Both the position numbers and the translations under genes were made by a program. The notes below the pieces were generated by a model. The model did no database searches and was not told the DNA's origin. It saw only the letters and a program-made list of their open reading frames with translations. 64,000 nt of DNA from Epinephelus fuscoguttatus. Its lineage: Eukaryota > Chordata > Actinopteri > Perciformes > Serranidae. Where the stretch lies: assembly GCF_011397635.1 (NCBI RefSeq), contig NC_064770.1, positions 24,473,603 to 24,537,602 on the forward strand, read 5' to 3'. Below, piece by piece: positions 1-11,943 of the stretch. How positions within the stretch are numbered: position 1 is the first letter of the stretch; each line of letters begins with the position of its first letter.

Positions 1-1413
1 TGTAGTGTTGTTTTATAATCTCGTAAGTATGGGTGCAACATGATTGGTCGATGCCTTTATTCGCGGTGCAAAAGCTCAGAAAAATCAAAAATCAAAATTA
101 TGTTACTCTTTGGCCATGTGATATTCACATTGGGTTCTATCAAAAAATGGCTTACATCAAGTTCAATTCTTTAACCATGTGCCCTGTCCCAGCAAGAGAA
201 GGATGAGATAGCGATAACACGTAGGATATCCCAAGTGCAAGTGCAAAAAAAAAAAAAAAAAACACAGTCCTGGGGCCGAATTCAAAAAGCTTTCCAGTAC
301 AAAGAGTTGCATCTAGTGAAGAAATTCTGAGAAAACTCTTAGAATTATGACATTTTTTAGAATTTCCCTTACAGTTGAGACTAGATCCCACTAAAGATAA
401 AAGTTATTCACAAAGCATCTTCGCCCTTAGCAGAGCTCCCAAGATGAAAACTGTTGTAACTGGAGTAAGGAGGAAACCTTTTAGGAAGCTTAAGAGTTTC
501 TTAAACAGAGGAGAAAATGAAAGGAAAAGGAAGGAGAAATATTCTCCTAAAGCCGAATCACAGTGAGTTCATAAAACACTACAGATCAGATCGCAGGTAT
601 AATGTTTGTGGTCAAACTCATTTGAGCTACATTCACATCTCCCAACCAACGCAATAAGGTTTTAACGCCAAAAATGAAAGCTATCACAACATTATGATAT
701 TTCACAACTGCAAAAATATAACACTGCAGCAGTCATGACTTGGGTCTTGCCCTTCCTTGCTCAGAGTTTCTTTGAGAATTTCTTTTAAAAAGGACTCCTT
801 GCAATAAATTTTTTCTGATAGTATTCTCTGAATTTTTGTGAATGCAGCCCTCTGGTTTAGTGAGAAAAATGGATTTTGAAGTTCAACCGATGATAATATG
901 AATGAAGATTCAGCATTGGGTGAGGCGAATCAAGTGCGTACTTCAAACTTTACAGTCTTTTTGGCACAAAATCCCCTTTGTGTGTTTCCCAGCTAAGCTA
1001 CTGTGGCGGGACAGTAATACAGAGAGGTAATCTTACAGTAAAAAAAAAACACACTTGATTCAGGAAATTCAGTCTGCTTATGCCTCCTATTAGCTTCAAC
1101 TGAACTTTAGAAAAAGGTTTAGCAGGAAACAAGAAGTGTGGCTCTCTTACATCAACATTATTCTAGGAAGGGATTGCCTCAGGGCCCATGACGACTGAAA
1201 GAGTGATTACATCAAGTATAAACTTTTTCAACACACATAAAGGCACAAGTTTTATATTCAAGTACTCTTTAAGAAATTACTTTAAGAAACTACTAGCTAC
1301 AGCTACAAATGTCCATACACAGTAAAAAAAAATAGTTTAATTCCCCCAAGTACTGCCTGACAATTACTCTTATTTCCTCATTCCATAAAGGACGATACCA
1401 GTAGGAAACCCAC
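1..1413. other. Intronic or 3' flanking DNA of the KDEL receptor gene
   Basis: No exon could be supported here. On the minus strand it should be the last intron of the KDEL receptor gene, because that gene's exon 4 ends in a good donor at 1413-1412. I searched for the short last exon (lysine-rich, about 11 codons) and did not find it. About 272-850 looks like a decayed fold-back element: its two ends share an imperfect inverted pattern (GGGGCCGAATTCAAAAAGC against GGGCTGCATTCACAAAAA, read inward). A run of 17-19 A lies near 245-262. Nothing else is seen. Confidence 0.4.
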
Positions 1414-3972
1414 CTTTGGTGACATAAAGGTAGAAGAAGTCACAGTAGAGGACGGTCTGGACCAAACCGGCCACAATGGCGATCATATCAAAGAAGCCTT
1501 CAAAGTAGAAACGCCAGATCCAGTTGAAGAGATAGAGGGCCCGATACAGGCCCAGGCAGAACAGGTAGTGGGTGGTGATCGTCTCCGCCTCGCCAGTCTT
1601 GCTGATCATGAAGAGCTGAGGCAGGATCGCCACCGACTCCAGGTAGATCGAGAATGTCCACAGGATCTGATGACAGATACACTTACATGTTCATACTAAA
1701 GCAAGATTAGACAGGAACACATCATAGTGGTAATACAGGAAGATGAACCCACCTCCACCAGAGAGAAGTCATGGTTGATGAGAACAGCCAGACCCCCGAC
1801 GGGAACGACCAGGAACTCGACTCTGAAACTGTCATGGTTGCCATCGTAGGTGGCCCTGAACTTAACGTAGATCAGGTACACTGTGGCATACGCACAACCG
1901 ATGTAGATCACCTGATAAACAGCACAGAGCAGCTCGTCATTGAAGGCACTCAGGAGGAATAGGGGACTTGTGCAAAAAGCTGCTGGTCAGAACGAAGATG
2001 TTCTGGTTTCTTACCTTCATGCATGTGTTATAGAGGGAGATGAAGGAGGTGAGCAGATCCAAGTAGCGTGTGGTAAACACTATAGCAAACAGGATTTGGC
2101 TCTTTCCGGAGATTCCTTTAACAGAAACATGAAGCAGATTCATTATTTGATATATTTTATGAGATTGAGCCATCTGCACATTTAGAAGAGCTTCACAAGC
2201 TGTCTGGATAAAACATGAATCATTAATGCACTTCCGTGTTATGCAGTGACATCTACTGGTGGAAACATGGTAACTACTTTTTTGGGAAATCAGCATTCTC
2301 AGTCCTTTTGGACTTGTTTCTATAGGCAAGAATAATAAAATTCCAGGTCAGTGTTTTTTTTCTTTTAAATCAATTCAATCTTTGTGAAAATGACAGATGA
2401 CCTCTCAGGCTGACAGGCATAAGAGCATCTCAAGTGCGTGGATTTGTGTTTCTGAACTTAAACAGTACATCAGACATGACAGGGCATCATGGGAAAACAA
2501 GAAGGTTGTACAGGTTTCTTTTCAGGCAGAGATAGGACATCCCTCCCACATCTTTCCCTGACCTACACCACACCTAAACATTACCATTTTTACCTTGCAA
2601 AGTCACACTTCACACAGTCTAAAGTCATGCAGGTTAGAGGTGAGTCTTACTCTGAGTGAACCATTCCCTGTCTGTTTATGTCAGCTCTGTGACAGCCAGG
2701 CAACCTGTCCAAAATGAACCCTCAGCCTTGTTCATGCAAAGGATAAGCTGAACACTCAGATAGTGTTTTCTCCATCTTTCTTTATACCTGCTCATCACTC
2801 ATTGTCTGCAATAACTGCTTCATCCTCTCTGTTCGCATCTTCCTCCCTCTATGTGAATAATATCCTTCAGTTTTGTCTCTGCTGTGTGTGAGTACTTTGT
2901 TGCATGTGTGCTCTTTATTTACCTAATATTGTCAGTTCTACTGTTGTTATTTCTATTTTCTGTCTGTTCTATGTATCATATATTTTTGTTGGTCTGATTT
3001 GTGCACATGACATCTACTGCACATCTGTCTGAGAAAAGGGATCTCGCCTCAGTTGCGAGAAAAGTTTATTTTCACAGCAGTTGCAGTGAGGAGCCATTTA
3101 ATTTTTTAAAGTTACTGAGACTTATCTTAATGCTAATCAAAATACACATTTTTAAACCATGTGCCTTATTTAGTTTTGATGTAAAAGGGCTATGGAGTTG
3201 ACCCTGGAGTTATGGTTGAGACACACTCAATACTAGCAATATTATTTAATGAATTAATAAAAAAAAAATAGAAGGGTTACAAGTACTTGAGCAGCATTCT
3301 GACTTTTTTTGAAACCTAGGACGTGAGACAGGAGTCAGGAGTCACTTTAATGCCTGATTAAATGATGTTTTTGTAGAAATCTGATGGAGTTGACAAAAAT
3401 CTGGGACACATCTTTAAGTGGCCAAAAAATATTCTTTAAGGTTAAGCTGAAAAAAAGTGAGATCAGATCAAAAATATTTAATAAATCATTTTTATTCCAT
3501 ATTTTTTTTCATTCTATAAAACTCGTAAAAAATATTATTTCACCCCAGAAATGAAATTAGTGTATTGATAAGTTAGAACAGGATGGGTTTTTTTTATATA
3601 ACATGACAAAAAATATATTTGAAAATAGAAATGATTATAGCACTACATCTTTACACCAATGTTATCAGTACAGAACGTTAGTTTTGAAGAGGGTTTTAAA
3701 GGCTTTTAACACAGTTTTTAATTGCCAAAGGTCGTGAGTTATCGTCGAGGACAATGCTGCTTTCTGGCTCAGATGAAGTTTAGAAGTTACAAAAAAAGAA
3801 AGCAGATCAAAATATTTTACAAAGCATTATCATTATCAAATCATAATTTATTTCATGCATATAAATCCTTTAAAAAAAATCAATGTTTCACCCCAGAAAT
3901 TAAATTAGTGTATTGATAATACCTGTAAAGTCCTTTTTTTTTTAAAAAAATATATATAACATGATTTGTCCC

Positions 3973-4055
<83 letters not shown>

Positions 4056-5124
4056 TAAGTGTTTCCTTTTTTTACCCCACAGGTAAGTGGTGATTTTAGC
4101 CTAAAGAAATACAAACATAACTTTCTCTGTAAAATAAACACTGTAAACTTTACATATAGATATAGATATACCTTGGACGTTTCTTATCATGTTAACCTTA
4201 ATCAAACATTACCAGCTCTTAGTTGTAACCTGACATAACCTCCATTAACTTTGAACCTACACTCACATCACCAAAGCAGGATTCACCACTGTGTCCTCCT
4301 GACTGCTCACCAGAGGTCACAGTTATCTGTGCGGTGGTTTAACAGTGGTTTAATATTAAAAAATAAAACATATTCAACGACAATACAGACTCAGGAGCAG
4401 GAAAGACAAGGTAACACAAACTACTGAAGCTACTTCCGTAGCGCCTTCTAGAACGCCACGTCAGAAGCCAGACCAAAAAAATCGAGCACCAAACCTCAAA
4501 CTAGTCGAGCAGGAGTAAATGGATGGGTGATGTGTACAGAAAGCAAAACCAACCGGTGAAACCAAAAAACTGACGTGTCAATTTGCTTATTAATCTACTA
4601 AGCAGAAAGCACCTAACTCCCCTCCCGAACCCGTAGTTAAGCTAATATGTCAGTTAACTAACCCACACTACATATCCCTACAAAGTTAGGTAGTGGCTTG
4701 CTATGATCCGACATTGTTGCCACTAACTTCAATATTTAACTGTAAATGTTCAGTAAATTTAGAGTAGGCTGCCTCTAAAAGTGATGGAGGTGCATACAGT
4801 GGCTTGTAGTTCTTATCAGCAGTTACCCCATTCACTGCTGACGCCAATACTCAAATGAATGGGTGGGAAGCGTTAGCATGTGGCTAACGCTAGCTAGCTC
4901 GGACCTTGCTGGGTGAGTGAGGAGACAACGCCAAAACGACCACGTTAGCCACTTAAAGAAACGTAAAGTTAATCTGTAACACAAGGAAAATAACACTGTT
5001 GCATGTGTGATAGGAATTATCGCTATGGCTCACCTGCACACGACCTGCTTTTCCATATTTTGAGTAGCAGGATGATGATAGCAGCCAGATGAGAGAGGTC
5101 CCCTGTCAGTCTGAAGATGTTCAT
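1414..5124 (-). CDS. kdelr2: KDEL endoplasmic reticulum protein retention receptor, KDELR2-like (last exon missing)
   Basis: A seven-helix Golgi/ER receptor that binds escaped ER proteins by their C-terminal K/HDEL signal and returns them in COPI vesicles. Exons on the minus strand: 5034-5124, 2015-2115, 1753-1911 and 1414-1666, all with GT-AG borders and matching phases, giving 201 residues plus one base. The family has 212, so exactly the final 11-residue exon, with the lysine cluster used for COPI retrieval, is absent. The known ligand-site residues are all present: R5, H12, R47, D50, E117, Y158, R159, N165, W166, R169 and D193. The start [14 protein letters not shown] and the stretch [15 protein letters not shown] fit KDELR2 better than KDELR1 or KDELR3. 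The ATG has a good context (GCAGCCATGA). Intron 1 is 2.9 kb and rich in AT and repeats. Whether it is the a or b fish copy cannot be told. Confidence 0.93.
3978..4048. repeat. Compound (TA)n(TG)n microsatellite
   Basis: About 19 TA units (3978-4016) run straight into about 16 TG units (4017-4048), inside intron 1 of the KDEL receptor gene. Confidence 0.97.
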
Positions 5125-5420
5125 GGCTGCAGAGTGAGTTAGCAGACACTAGCTAGGAAGCTAACGCAGATGTGCCTTTATCCTTTGGACCAGATCGTTT
5201 CACACTTAATGCTGTCTTGTGTGAAAGCGTCTTCTCTCACCCAAGTTGGGAGCAAACCGGGCTGCGGGTTTCACACGATTGAAAATATGGCGAGAGTGCA
5301 GGTCGACGTGGAAGGGGGCGTGACAACACAGAGAGGCAGATTCTGATTGGACTAAAATCTGACCGACAGTGAGAGAAGACCCGCCCACATGAAGCTGGAC
5401 TGGAAGACTGGAGGGAGCCC
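5125..5420 (-). promoter_or_regulatory. Upstream region of the KDEL receptor gene
   Basis: This 300-bp stretch lies directly upstream of the minus-strand start codon. It has more CpG and G/C than the flanks, an inverted CCAAT box (ATTGG, 5346-5350, so CCAAT in the gene's direction) and a GACGTGG core (5305-5311) resembling part of an unfolded-protein-response element. The two are 34 bp apart, so this is not a canonical ERSE (CCAAT-N9-CCACG). Promoter function is inferred from position only. Confidence 0.45.
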
Positions 5421-6054
5421 TGTGTGAATGATCAGGGACACATTACCTTGGGTGGGACCAACGCTTGACTACAGTTTTGATATCTGAACTGTATTTAATG
5501 ACCCTGTGTACTGTGATGGATGACGTGTTTATAACTGGGGTTGTTATTCCTGATACACTAACATGTAATCAGCTGTTTAGTGTTGAAGCTGGTTGAGGGG
5601 AAGCTAATCAAAACATCTTTACACACTGTTGGGTGGTTTAATCCAAAACTATTATCTGTACTTTATCGCTGGATCATATCTTAATTACTAATTTTGTATG
5701 TACAATATTAATCTGGAAAGCGACTAGGATTTAACGCTGTCAAATACAGCAAATGCAACGGAAATAAAACATGCATATTATTCTAAAAAGAAGTGGAGAA
5801 GAGTAAAATACCATTAAAAAATAGTATATAAAGATAATAACTTATTTCTGTGGATGATACAGTGTTTGAGCTTGTGCGTTTGTAATTTTTATTTTAAATA
5901 ATGGTCTAATTTTATATTTATTGCAATTAATATACTCAGTTTTGTACAAATTACTATTTGTTGCTCATCTTTACAGTGTCTGTCAGGTTTGCGTTTCCCT
6001 CTTGCTACTAGCTGCTGCTAAGTCCTGTTCAAGGCCGTAACTACCATTGAGGAC

Positions 6055-6074
6055 ACCGAGGTCATGACCTCGGT
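6055..6074. repeat. 20-bp perfect palindrome
   Basis: ACCGAGGTCATGACCTCGGT reads the same on both strands, with no spacer. It lies about 20 bp after a GGCCGTAACTACCATTGAGG start that resembles the start of the repeat at 6675. Confidence 0.9.
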
Positions 6075-6698
6075 ATTTTTTCCAGACCTAAATGAATGAA
6101 TAAAATGAAAATAAAAATAAACCATTTCATTTGTGCGGTGAAAGTACGTGGGAGGACCGATGGAAGGTGATTGAGTGACTCTCTCTTCTCTATAATAGCA
6201 ATTATTTAAAAAAAGAAAATTCTGGTACTCTTGTTTGAGCGACGCAGCTTTCATACAGCTTTGCACACACATTATTCTTAGATAGATTACTCACAGGGTC
6301 GCACAGAAATGCCACACATATGAAAGTGCAGGACCAGAGCTTTCCGAGGATACCACACACATCACTGTGCTGTCATCCCATCACGCTATAAATACAGATC
6401 AATTGTCTACAAAATAAAAACTTGACGAATTTCTTTACAATCCATTATACAGATCTTGTTATCAGTCACTTCATATAGTGAGGAATATCCTATCTTACCA
6501 CGTCTTAGGCTTGCGTGTGTTTCTCCCTGTCTATCCACATTTGTAGTCCGGCTTTCAAGATGCAAATATCTCCATATTCTCCAGTTGTCACTCAATCAAA
6601 CTTTGTATGACAAGACCAGCCACTTCACCTTTGAGCACCCAGACAACTGCAGCCTAATTATGCATGCGTGACAGGGCCGTAGTCACCATATACATTGA

Positions 6699-6714
6699 GG
6701 GGGACATGTCCCCC
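6699..6714. repeat. 16-bp perfect palindrome
   Basis: GGGGGACATGTCCCCC is self-complementary. It sits at the corresponding place in a GGCCGTAGTCACCATATACA repeat start, like the palindrome at 6055 but with a different sequence. Confidence 0.9.
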
Positions 6715-8862
6715 CAATATATAACTGAAACTGAAAAACAACAACAAAAAACGTTCAGGTCAGGTCAAAGAGCAGCACAGAGCACAGAGAAGTAAGTCAA
6801 GATCATGTCGACAAGAAAACGTCCAGAATTTTTTTTTTTTACTGCAAAGTGGCAAATATTATCTTGGAGGACATCATTGCACTTGGTTGACTATTTTTCT
6901 ATTATCTTAGATGTAAATATTGCATGTTTATTTCAAATGAAACACATTTTTGACTTGTGAATGAGTCAATGGAATTTCTTGCAATAATGAAAAAATACTG
7001 GCAATCATGTCCGCCTGGCACAAACCACATGTTTTGGACAGCTGTGAAGTGACAGAATGTCCCAGCATCATGGTTCTTATATTGCCAGATTCCAGAGAGT
7101 CTCCCCTCCTCTTCATATATGGCAGAAGATATCAACTTCCAACTTGCTATGGTGAGATACATGTAAAAATGTAAGAATTTAGTAACACGGATTTGTTTTT
7201 TTTATTGATATAAAAATTAATATAACTGACAACTGACAGATGAAGAGAAGTACTTCCTGCTAAAGAATAAGTGGTTCAAACATAATTATAAATACCCACA
7301 AACAAAGTTTGGTGAAAGGCAATTACGCTTTAGTATTAAGTGGGAAGAGAAACATGATAAGATAGGATTAATCTAATATGATGTGTGTAGTTCTTTATAG
7401 ATGTAGCCTCTTAATTTGGCTGTCAAAGTACACCAGACTGAAGGCTTTTGATATATAATTGACAAAAAATTCTGGCGGCATTTTGCTGCACTCCCCAGTT
7501 TTGTTTTTATACTGCCAATGCTGAAAGAAGACTTTGCACAATTCCTATTTAAAAATGTCTTCTCTATCTTTGTGCTGTATCAATGCAGTAATTTTATATG
7601 AATATGAAAGGCTGTATTTTATAGCACTGGAACTTTAATTTAAAATACGGTGGGAAAATATGGATCATGTATGAATGACATCAGCTGACAGGAAGTAAAT
7701 ATGGACCCAAGCTGTTTCCTAGCAGTGCAATGCCAGTAAAAAGGTCTGAGAGGGACCCAACTGCAGTCAAGATGGCCGACTAGGGCGCCGCCATATATCT
7801 AGTCTATACCGGAAAGTTGGAAAGTCCCAAGCGGAAGTTTCTTCTTCGTGTAATTTTTTGCTTATTCCGTGGCCATACTGATTAGCGGGTTGTGTTCAGA
7901 GAACGAGAGAACGGTAAGAAAAATAATCTTTTAATTATCACCCAACGAGTGTGGTATGGTTTCTAAGATGTAATTCGTGCTATTTACAAATGCGATGCAT
8001 CGAAGAATTAGAGTGTCATGTCTCGTAAAGGCTGTTTCTCCGCTTGACTCGATGGTCTGGGCTAACGTTAGTTTAGCCAAAGAAAGTACGCAAAGTCGTA
8101 TGGCAATTTTTTCAGCGTTTTTGGTGTGTGTATTACCCTATACACACACGCGCGCATATTTATTTCTCACATATATATGTATGTGTGTGTATAAATAGAT
8201 ACAAACAGTCAGTGTGGGTCAAAATGCCGTAACAGGCTGTTTTATTATGGTGGAGGGTCGCTAACATCAATTTAAAAAAGTTAAAAAAAAAAAGTCAAAT
8301 ATTTCGCTGCAGGTGGTGGTGGCACACCGGTCAGCAGGCTGGTGCACTGGCAGTATACTATATGTGAACAAAACAAGAAATAATTAAATGCCAAAACTAG
8401 AAAACAAAATAAACCCTCTTTACCCCAACAGAAACACACCCAAATTAATACCAGTGCCACAGCAAACCAGCAAGGATAACACCACAAATCGACAGGTGAA
8501 CTCCCACTGCACCAGCTGCTCCTGTGACCAAAGGCCAACACCAGCTGCAGCACTACAACAAAAAAAACAGAGTTATAAGTTAGCCATGTACTCCAACTAC
8601 TAAAAACAAAATCCAAATATAATAGTAGGCCGTAAACGGCAATCAGCACTTTCCCTGTAAATTTAACAGAGCACGTGTTAAATCTCAGGCTACAGACATG
8701 CAAACAATGGTTGATAATAAGGAGGCATTCTCATACCTTGCCCCTGGCACTACTGTAGGACTGTTAGGACCCTTTACAAAAAAAAGAATAAATTATTGGC
8801 AGACCCACATATTTACACAGTTTCTATATTTACATACTATATACAAATAAAATACCTCAGGG

Positions 8863-8867
<5 letters not shown>

Positions 8868-8915
<48 letters not shown>
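8868..8915. repeat. (TA)n microsatellite
   Basis: About 24 uninterrupted TA units, just before the LINE fragment at 8931. Confidence 0.97.
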
Positions 8916-8918
<3 letters not shown>

Positions 8919-8930
8919 GTGATCCTGGTC

Positions 8931-9296
8931 ACATTATTATTACCATCAAGGAACATATCTGTTGCCCGGACATAGAACTGTTGGCTGTTGGACTCAGGCC
9001 GTGTTATTTGCCAAAGGAGTTTTCACATGCTATTATTATTATCCCTCCTCATCCTCATCCATCCTTCAATCATGTCACCATGGCGACACTTTGTTTTTTT
9101 ACACTAGTATGTGTGCCACTGCTGTATATATTGTTGCATATATTCTATTGTATTGTAAAGATAGTTGTACATTTTATATTTCTCTATGTTAGATATTATA
9201 CTACAGTCTTTGTTGAATAGAGCAACTGTAACACTAACAATTTCCCCGGGATCAGTAAAGTATTTTGATTCTGATTCTGATTCTGATATATTCTTT
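8931..9296 (+). mobile_element. L2/CR1-like LINE fragment
   Basis: The start matches the endonuclease-coding part of the larger LINE at 49 kb: both read ATCAAGGAACA, then a [10 protein letters not shown].RP.YLP.EFSH peptide. It then jumps to a 3' end of LINE type (CCCGGGATCAGTAAAGTATT) with a short tandem tail of GATTCT units (about 9266-9290). It is therefore an internally deleted and truncated copy. The TA microsatellite lies directly upstream. Confidence 0.75.
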
Positions 9297-9339
9297 TCTT
9301 CCAGATGCACCCTTCTATAATTGAAACAGGCTGAAGTGC

Positions 9340-9480
9340 ACAACCGTGTCGCCATCTGTGTTTGCGTGTCCTCTCTGCCCCAGATTGACTACCAAAAACG
9401 AAAGTGTCATCCAGAGGCACTTGGCGAATCATGAGGCAAATGCAGTGCATTTCAAGGGTATGTTCATCAAAACATCAAAA
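9340..9480 (+). pseudogene. C2H2 zinc-finger-like coding fragment of repeat origin
   Basis: A short open stretch reads FACPLCP...IQRHLANHEANAVHF, with the C-x2-C-x(about 12)-H-x3-H spacing of a C2H2 finger, and runs into an A-rich tract near 9478. No further fingers, exons or start can be supported. It lies inside the hAT-like element between LINE pieces, so it is probably part of a decayed multicopy element rather than a host gene. Confidence 0.35.
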
Positions 9481-9606
9481 AAAAAAAAAAATCTGTGCAC
9501 ACCTGAGTGTGTGACAGGTGCGTCGGAGGAAAATTCAACTCGAAGAACAATTAGGGAGACTCCCGCACACTGTCTCGCTTTGTCTTGATTTATTGAATAA
9601 ATGACG

Positions 9607-9631
9607 TTTCGGTCTGAACGACCTTCATCAG
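9607..9631 (-). ncRNA. Hammerhead-ribozyme-like core motif
   Basis: On the minus strand CTGATGA (9631-9625) is followed by a four-pair stem GGTC/GACC with loop GTTCA and then GAAA (9610-9607), which is the order of the conserved hammerhead core. An unpaired A separates CTGATGA from the stem. A short GTC/GAC pairing and an ATTTATTCAATAAAT hairpin follow, but helix III and the cleavage site are not clear. Penelope-like retroelements are known to carry hammerhead motifs in their terminal repeats. Activity is not implied. Confidence 0.35.
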
Positions 9632-10489
9632 GTATACTTGCAGCCTGCAAACATTTCTACACATGTGCACGACTTAATGTAGCACTGTTATGTCTGTTGT
9701 ATAACTCTACTTCCCTACCTCGTGCAATACTGTATGTTTACACTGTTTTTTTTTATCTCTATGCAATATTTATTCCACTGTGTATCGCACTGTAAAATCT
9801 CGCTGCTAATATTCTGTGCAATACGTAAATGTAAACATAGTTTACATTGCTTACATGGCTTAGTATGTACATTGCTTAGTATTTTTATTCTTAATGTTAC
9901 ACACCATGTGTGTATTGTACAACTCTGTACACAATTATCCTGCACATATATCCATATCTCTCCCATATATATATACAAGTGAAAGGTGTATATACTGTAA
10001 GTAGTCTTGTGTGTATAGCCCTGCCCATTTAGTACTTAATATTTTATATTTGTTATATTTGTATATCTTTGATTCTGATATGTATATACAAATGTTCTGA
10101 TTTTTAGCTTAATTTTATAAGTATCCTACTGTCACTTTCTCCTTCCTATCTGTACAGCTTGAGCTGCTGTGACATGATTGAACTCAGTAAAGACGTTGTT
10201 TACAAAAAAGAGAACTCCAAGTGAAGTTATTATTGCCAGTATGATAGTGTAATATTGTGTTTTATTGGATTCCAGAAATAAAATAGAATTAACAGAAGAC
10301 TGACAATAGGAAAATATAATTATTGCATTCATTTAATAGCTAAACTGGATAATGAACACATCTCTAGACCCAGGAAATACCTGTTCTGTTGCAGTAACAA
10401 ATGTCTGGCGCCATTGTGTTGTCCATGATGTCCCCGCTCATCCCTGAAGATCCCTGGTGGATGAAAATACAACCAGCAGGATTGAAGTC

Positions 10490-11225
10490 ATTTCTCTAAG
10501 CTGCTCTTCTGTGCCTTTGAACAAACGGGGTGTGGGGAGCTGTGTCTGCACAGTGTTTGAATGATATTTGTAGCAGAGGCAGATTAATACACCATGAATC
10601 TACAACAATTTTCCTTCCTCCCCAGCAGACTGCAGCATAAAACAACACACTTGCCACCACAGACTGATAAAACATCTGCAGCATCTTACTACAGATGTCA
10701 AGAGATCTGAGCTTCCTTAAGAAAAGAGGTGGCTCTGCCCTTTTTTGTAGAGAGCGTCTATGTGTAGGGACCAGTCCAAATTATTATCCAGGTGTACACC
10801 TAGATACTTATGACTTGGCACCACCTTGATGTCCATCCCACAGGTATTCACTGGCTGAAGAGGGGGCTTGGACCCGCAGAAATCTATAATCATTTCCTTG
10901 GTCTTTGAGGTGTTCAGTAGGAGACAGTTCTTGTGACTCCAGTCACTGAAGGCTTTTATCAGTTCTCTGTATTCAGATTCCTGCCCATTCCTGATACATG
11001 CCACAATGGCAGTGTCGTCCGAGTATTTCTGGATGTGGCAGGACTCAGAGTTGTATTTGAAGTGTGCTGTGTCCAGTGTGAACAGGAATGGAGCCAGGAC
11101 AGTCTCCTGTTGAGCCCCCGTGCTGCTCATTAATGTTCCAGAAGCACAGTTCCCCAACCTGACATACTGTGCACTTCCTCTCAGGTAATCTGTGATCCAG
11201 GAGATAAAGGAAGGATCATATGATT
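10490..11225 (-). mobile_element. CR1/L2-group LINE reverse transcriptase fragment
   Basis: The minus strand codes in pieces for the second half of a LINE reverse transcriptase: [15 protein letters not shown], then the catalytic box as YSDDTAIVA, then SKTKEMIIDF, HKYLGVHLDNNLDW and SVVASVLFYAAVCWG. These align in order with the LINE at 49-51.5 kb. A stop near 10717 and frame changes show it is dead. The catalytic box has S where most have A or V. Confidence 0.85.
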
Positions 11226-11501
11226 AATGCATAATGTCTGGGCAGTACAACCCTTACACTGTACCACCAATGATTTACAGTGCTTTCTTTTTTACTGTTA
11301 ACATAAATTAATGTTAACCATATGCTAATGTGAAAGTAAGTATGACATTTGTTGTGACCATGTGTGCATGTTGCAACTGCAGCCTAATCTGAAAGTGCTG
11401 TTTATTTGGTTGTGTAAATTCTCATTTTTTATTAAATCTCAGTTTATTTAATCTGAGAATTCAGTTTATTTAACTTTAGTTATTCTTCAGTCCTATTGTG
11501 A

Positions 11502-11502
<1 letters not shown>

Positions 11503-11542
<40 letters not shown>
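11503..11542. repeat. (TG)n microsatellite
   Basis: About 20 TG units followed by an imperfect TGCATGTGTGTGG tail. Confidence 0.95.
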
Positions 11543-11543
<1 letters not shown>

Positions 11544-11943
11544 ATGTGTGTGGCCACCACCACACAAACATAATATTTACATTCGTATTCATAACGTTGA
11601 TATTAAAGTTAAATCCATGAAACGTTAGCATTATAACTTAGTGATATTATTGTAGGCTTTTAACTAACTTCTGAGTTTTACAGTAGCCTATAAAGTCGTG
11701 GCGAGACAATTAACTAGTCACTTATACCATTACGATAAACATGTAACTGCACAAAATGCATAAAATTATTTTATGTGTAAACGTACGTGTTTTTTTAAGT
11801 TTTTATTTTTGTTTTAGCTCGGTCATATTTTCGGGATCGAGCGGCGATTAACCAACTTCCGGTTGTGACTTCCGGCATGGATTGGATGTATGGCGGCGCC
11901 TTGTCGGCCATCTTGACTGCAGCAAGGTACTCTTGAAAGGTCT

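Larger units (their letters stand above)
5421..7739. other. Intergenic DNA with two related palindromic repeat ends
   Basis: No supportable gene. Two fragments of what look like related repeats start with GGCCGTA and soon contain a palindrome (6055-6074 and 6699-6714, listed separately). Around 6800-7560 there are short coding-like scraps reminiscent of decayed hAT transposase, for example the ANAERRL-like reading near 7520. They are too broken to call. Confidence 0.35.
7748..11935. mobile_element. hAT-like DNA transposon, 4.2 kb, with nested insertions
   Basis: The ends are inverted repeats of about 80 bp, sharing CTGCAGTCAAGATGGCCGAC followed by a GCGCCGCCATA block and a GGAAGT-containing block. 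They are flanked by the 8-bp direct repeat AAAGGTCT (7740-7747 and 11936-11943). An 8-bp duplication is the hAT signature. No intact transposase is seen inside. The interior holds LINE fragments, microsatellites, a zinc-finger fragment and a hammerhead-like motif. The outermost 10-15 bp of the two ends match poorly, so the exact end could be off by a few bases. The family name is not known to me. Confidence 0.75.

Noticed and set aside
1937-2329. 130-codon frame as a separate gene
   Set aside because: It is KDEL receptor exon 2 plus read-through of the flanking introns.
5305-5350. ER stress response element upstream of the KDEL receptor gene
   Set aside because: CCAAT and CCACG are both there in the gene's direction, but 34 bp apart instead of 9.
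8281-8703. 140-codon hydrophobic open frame, minus strand
   Set aside because: No recognised family, low-complexity composition, and it lies within the hAT-like element; treated as chance.
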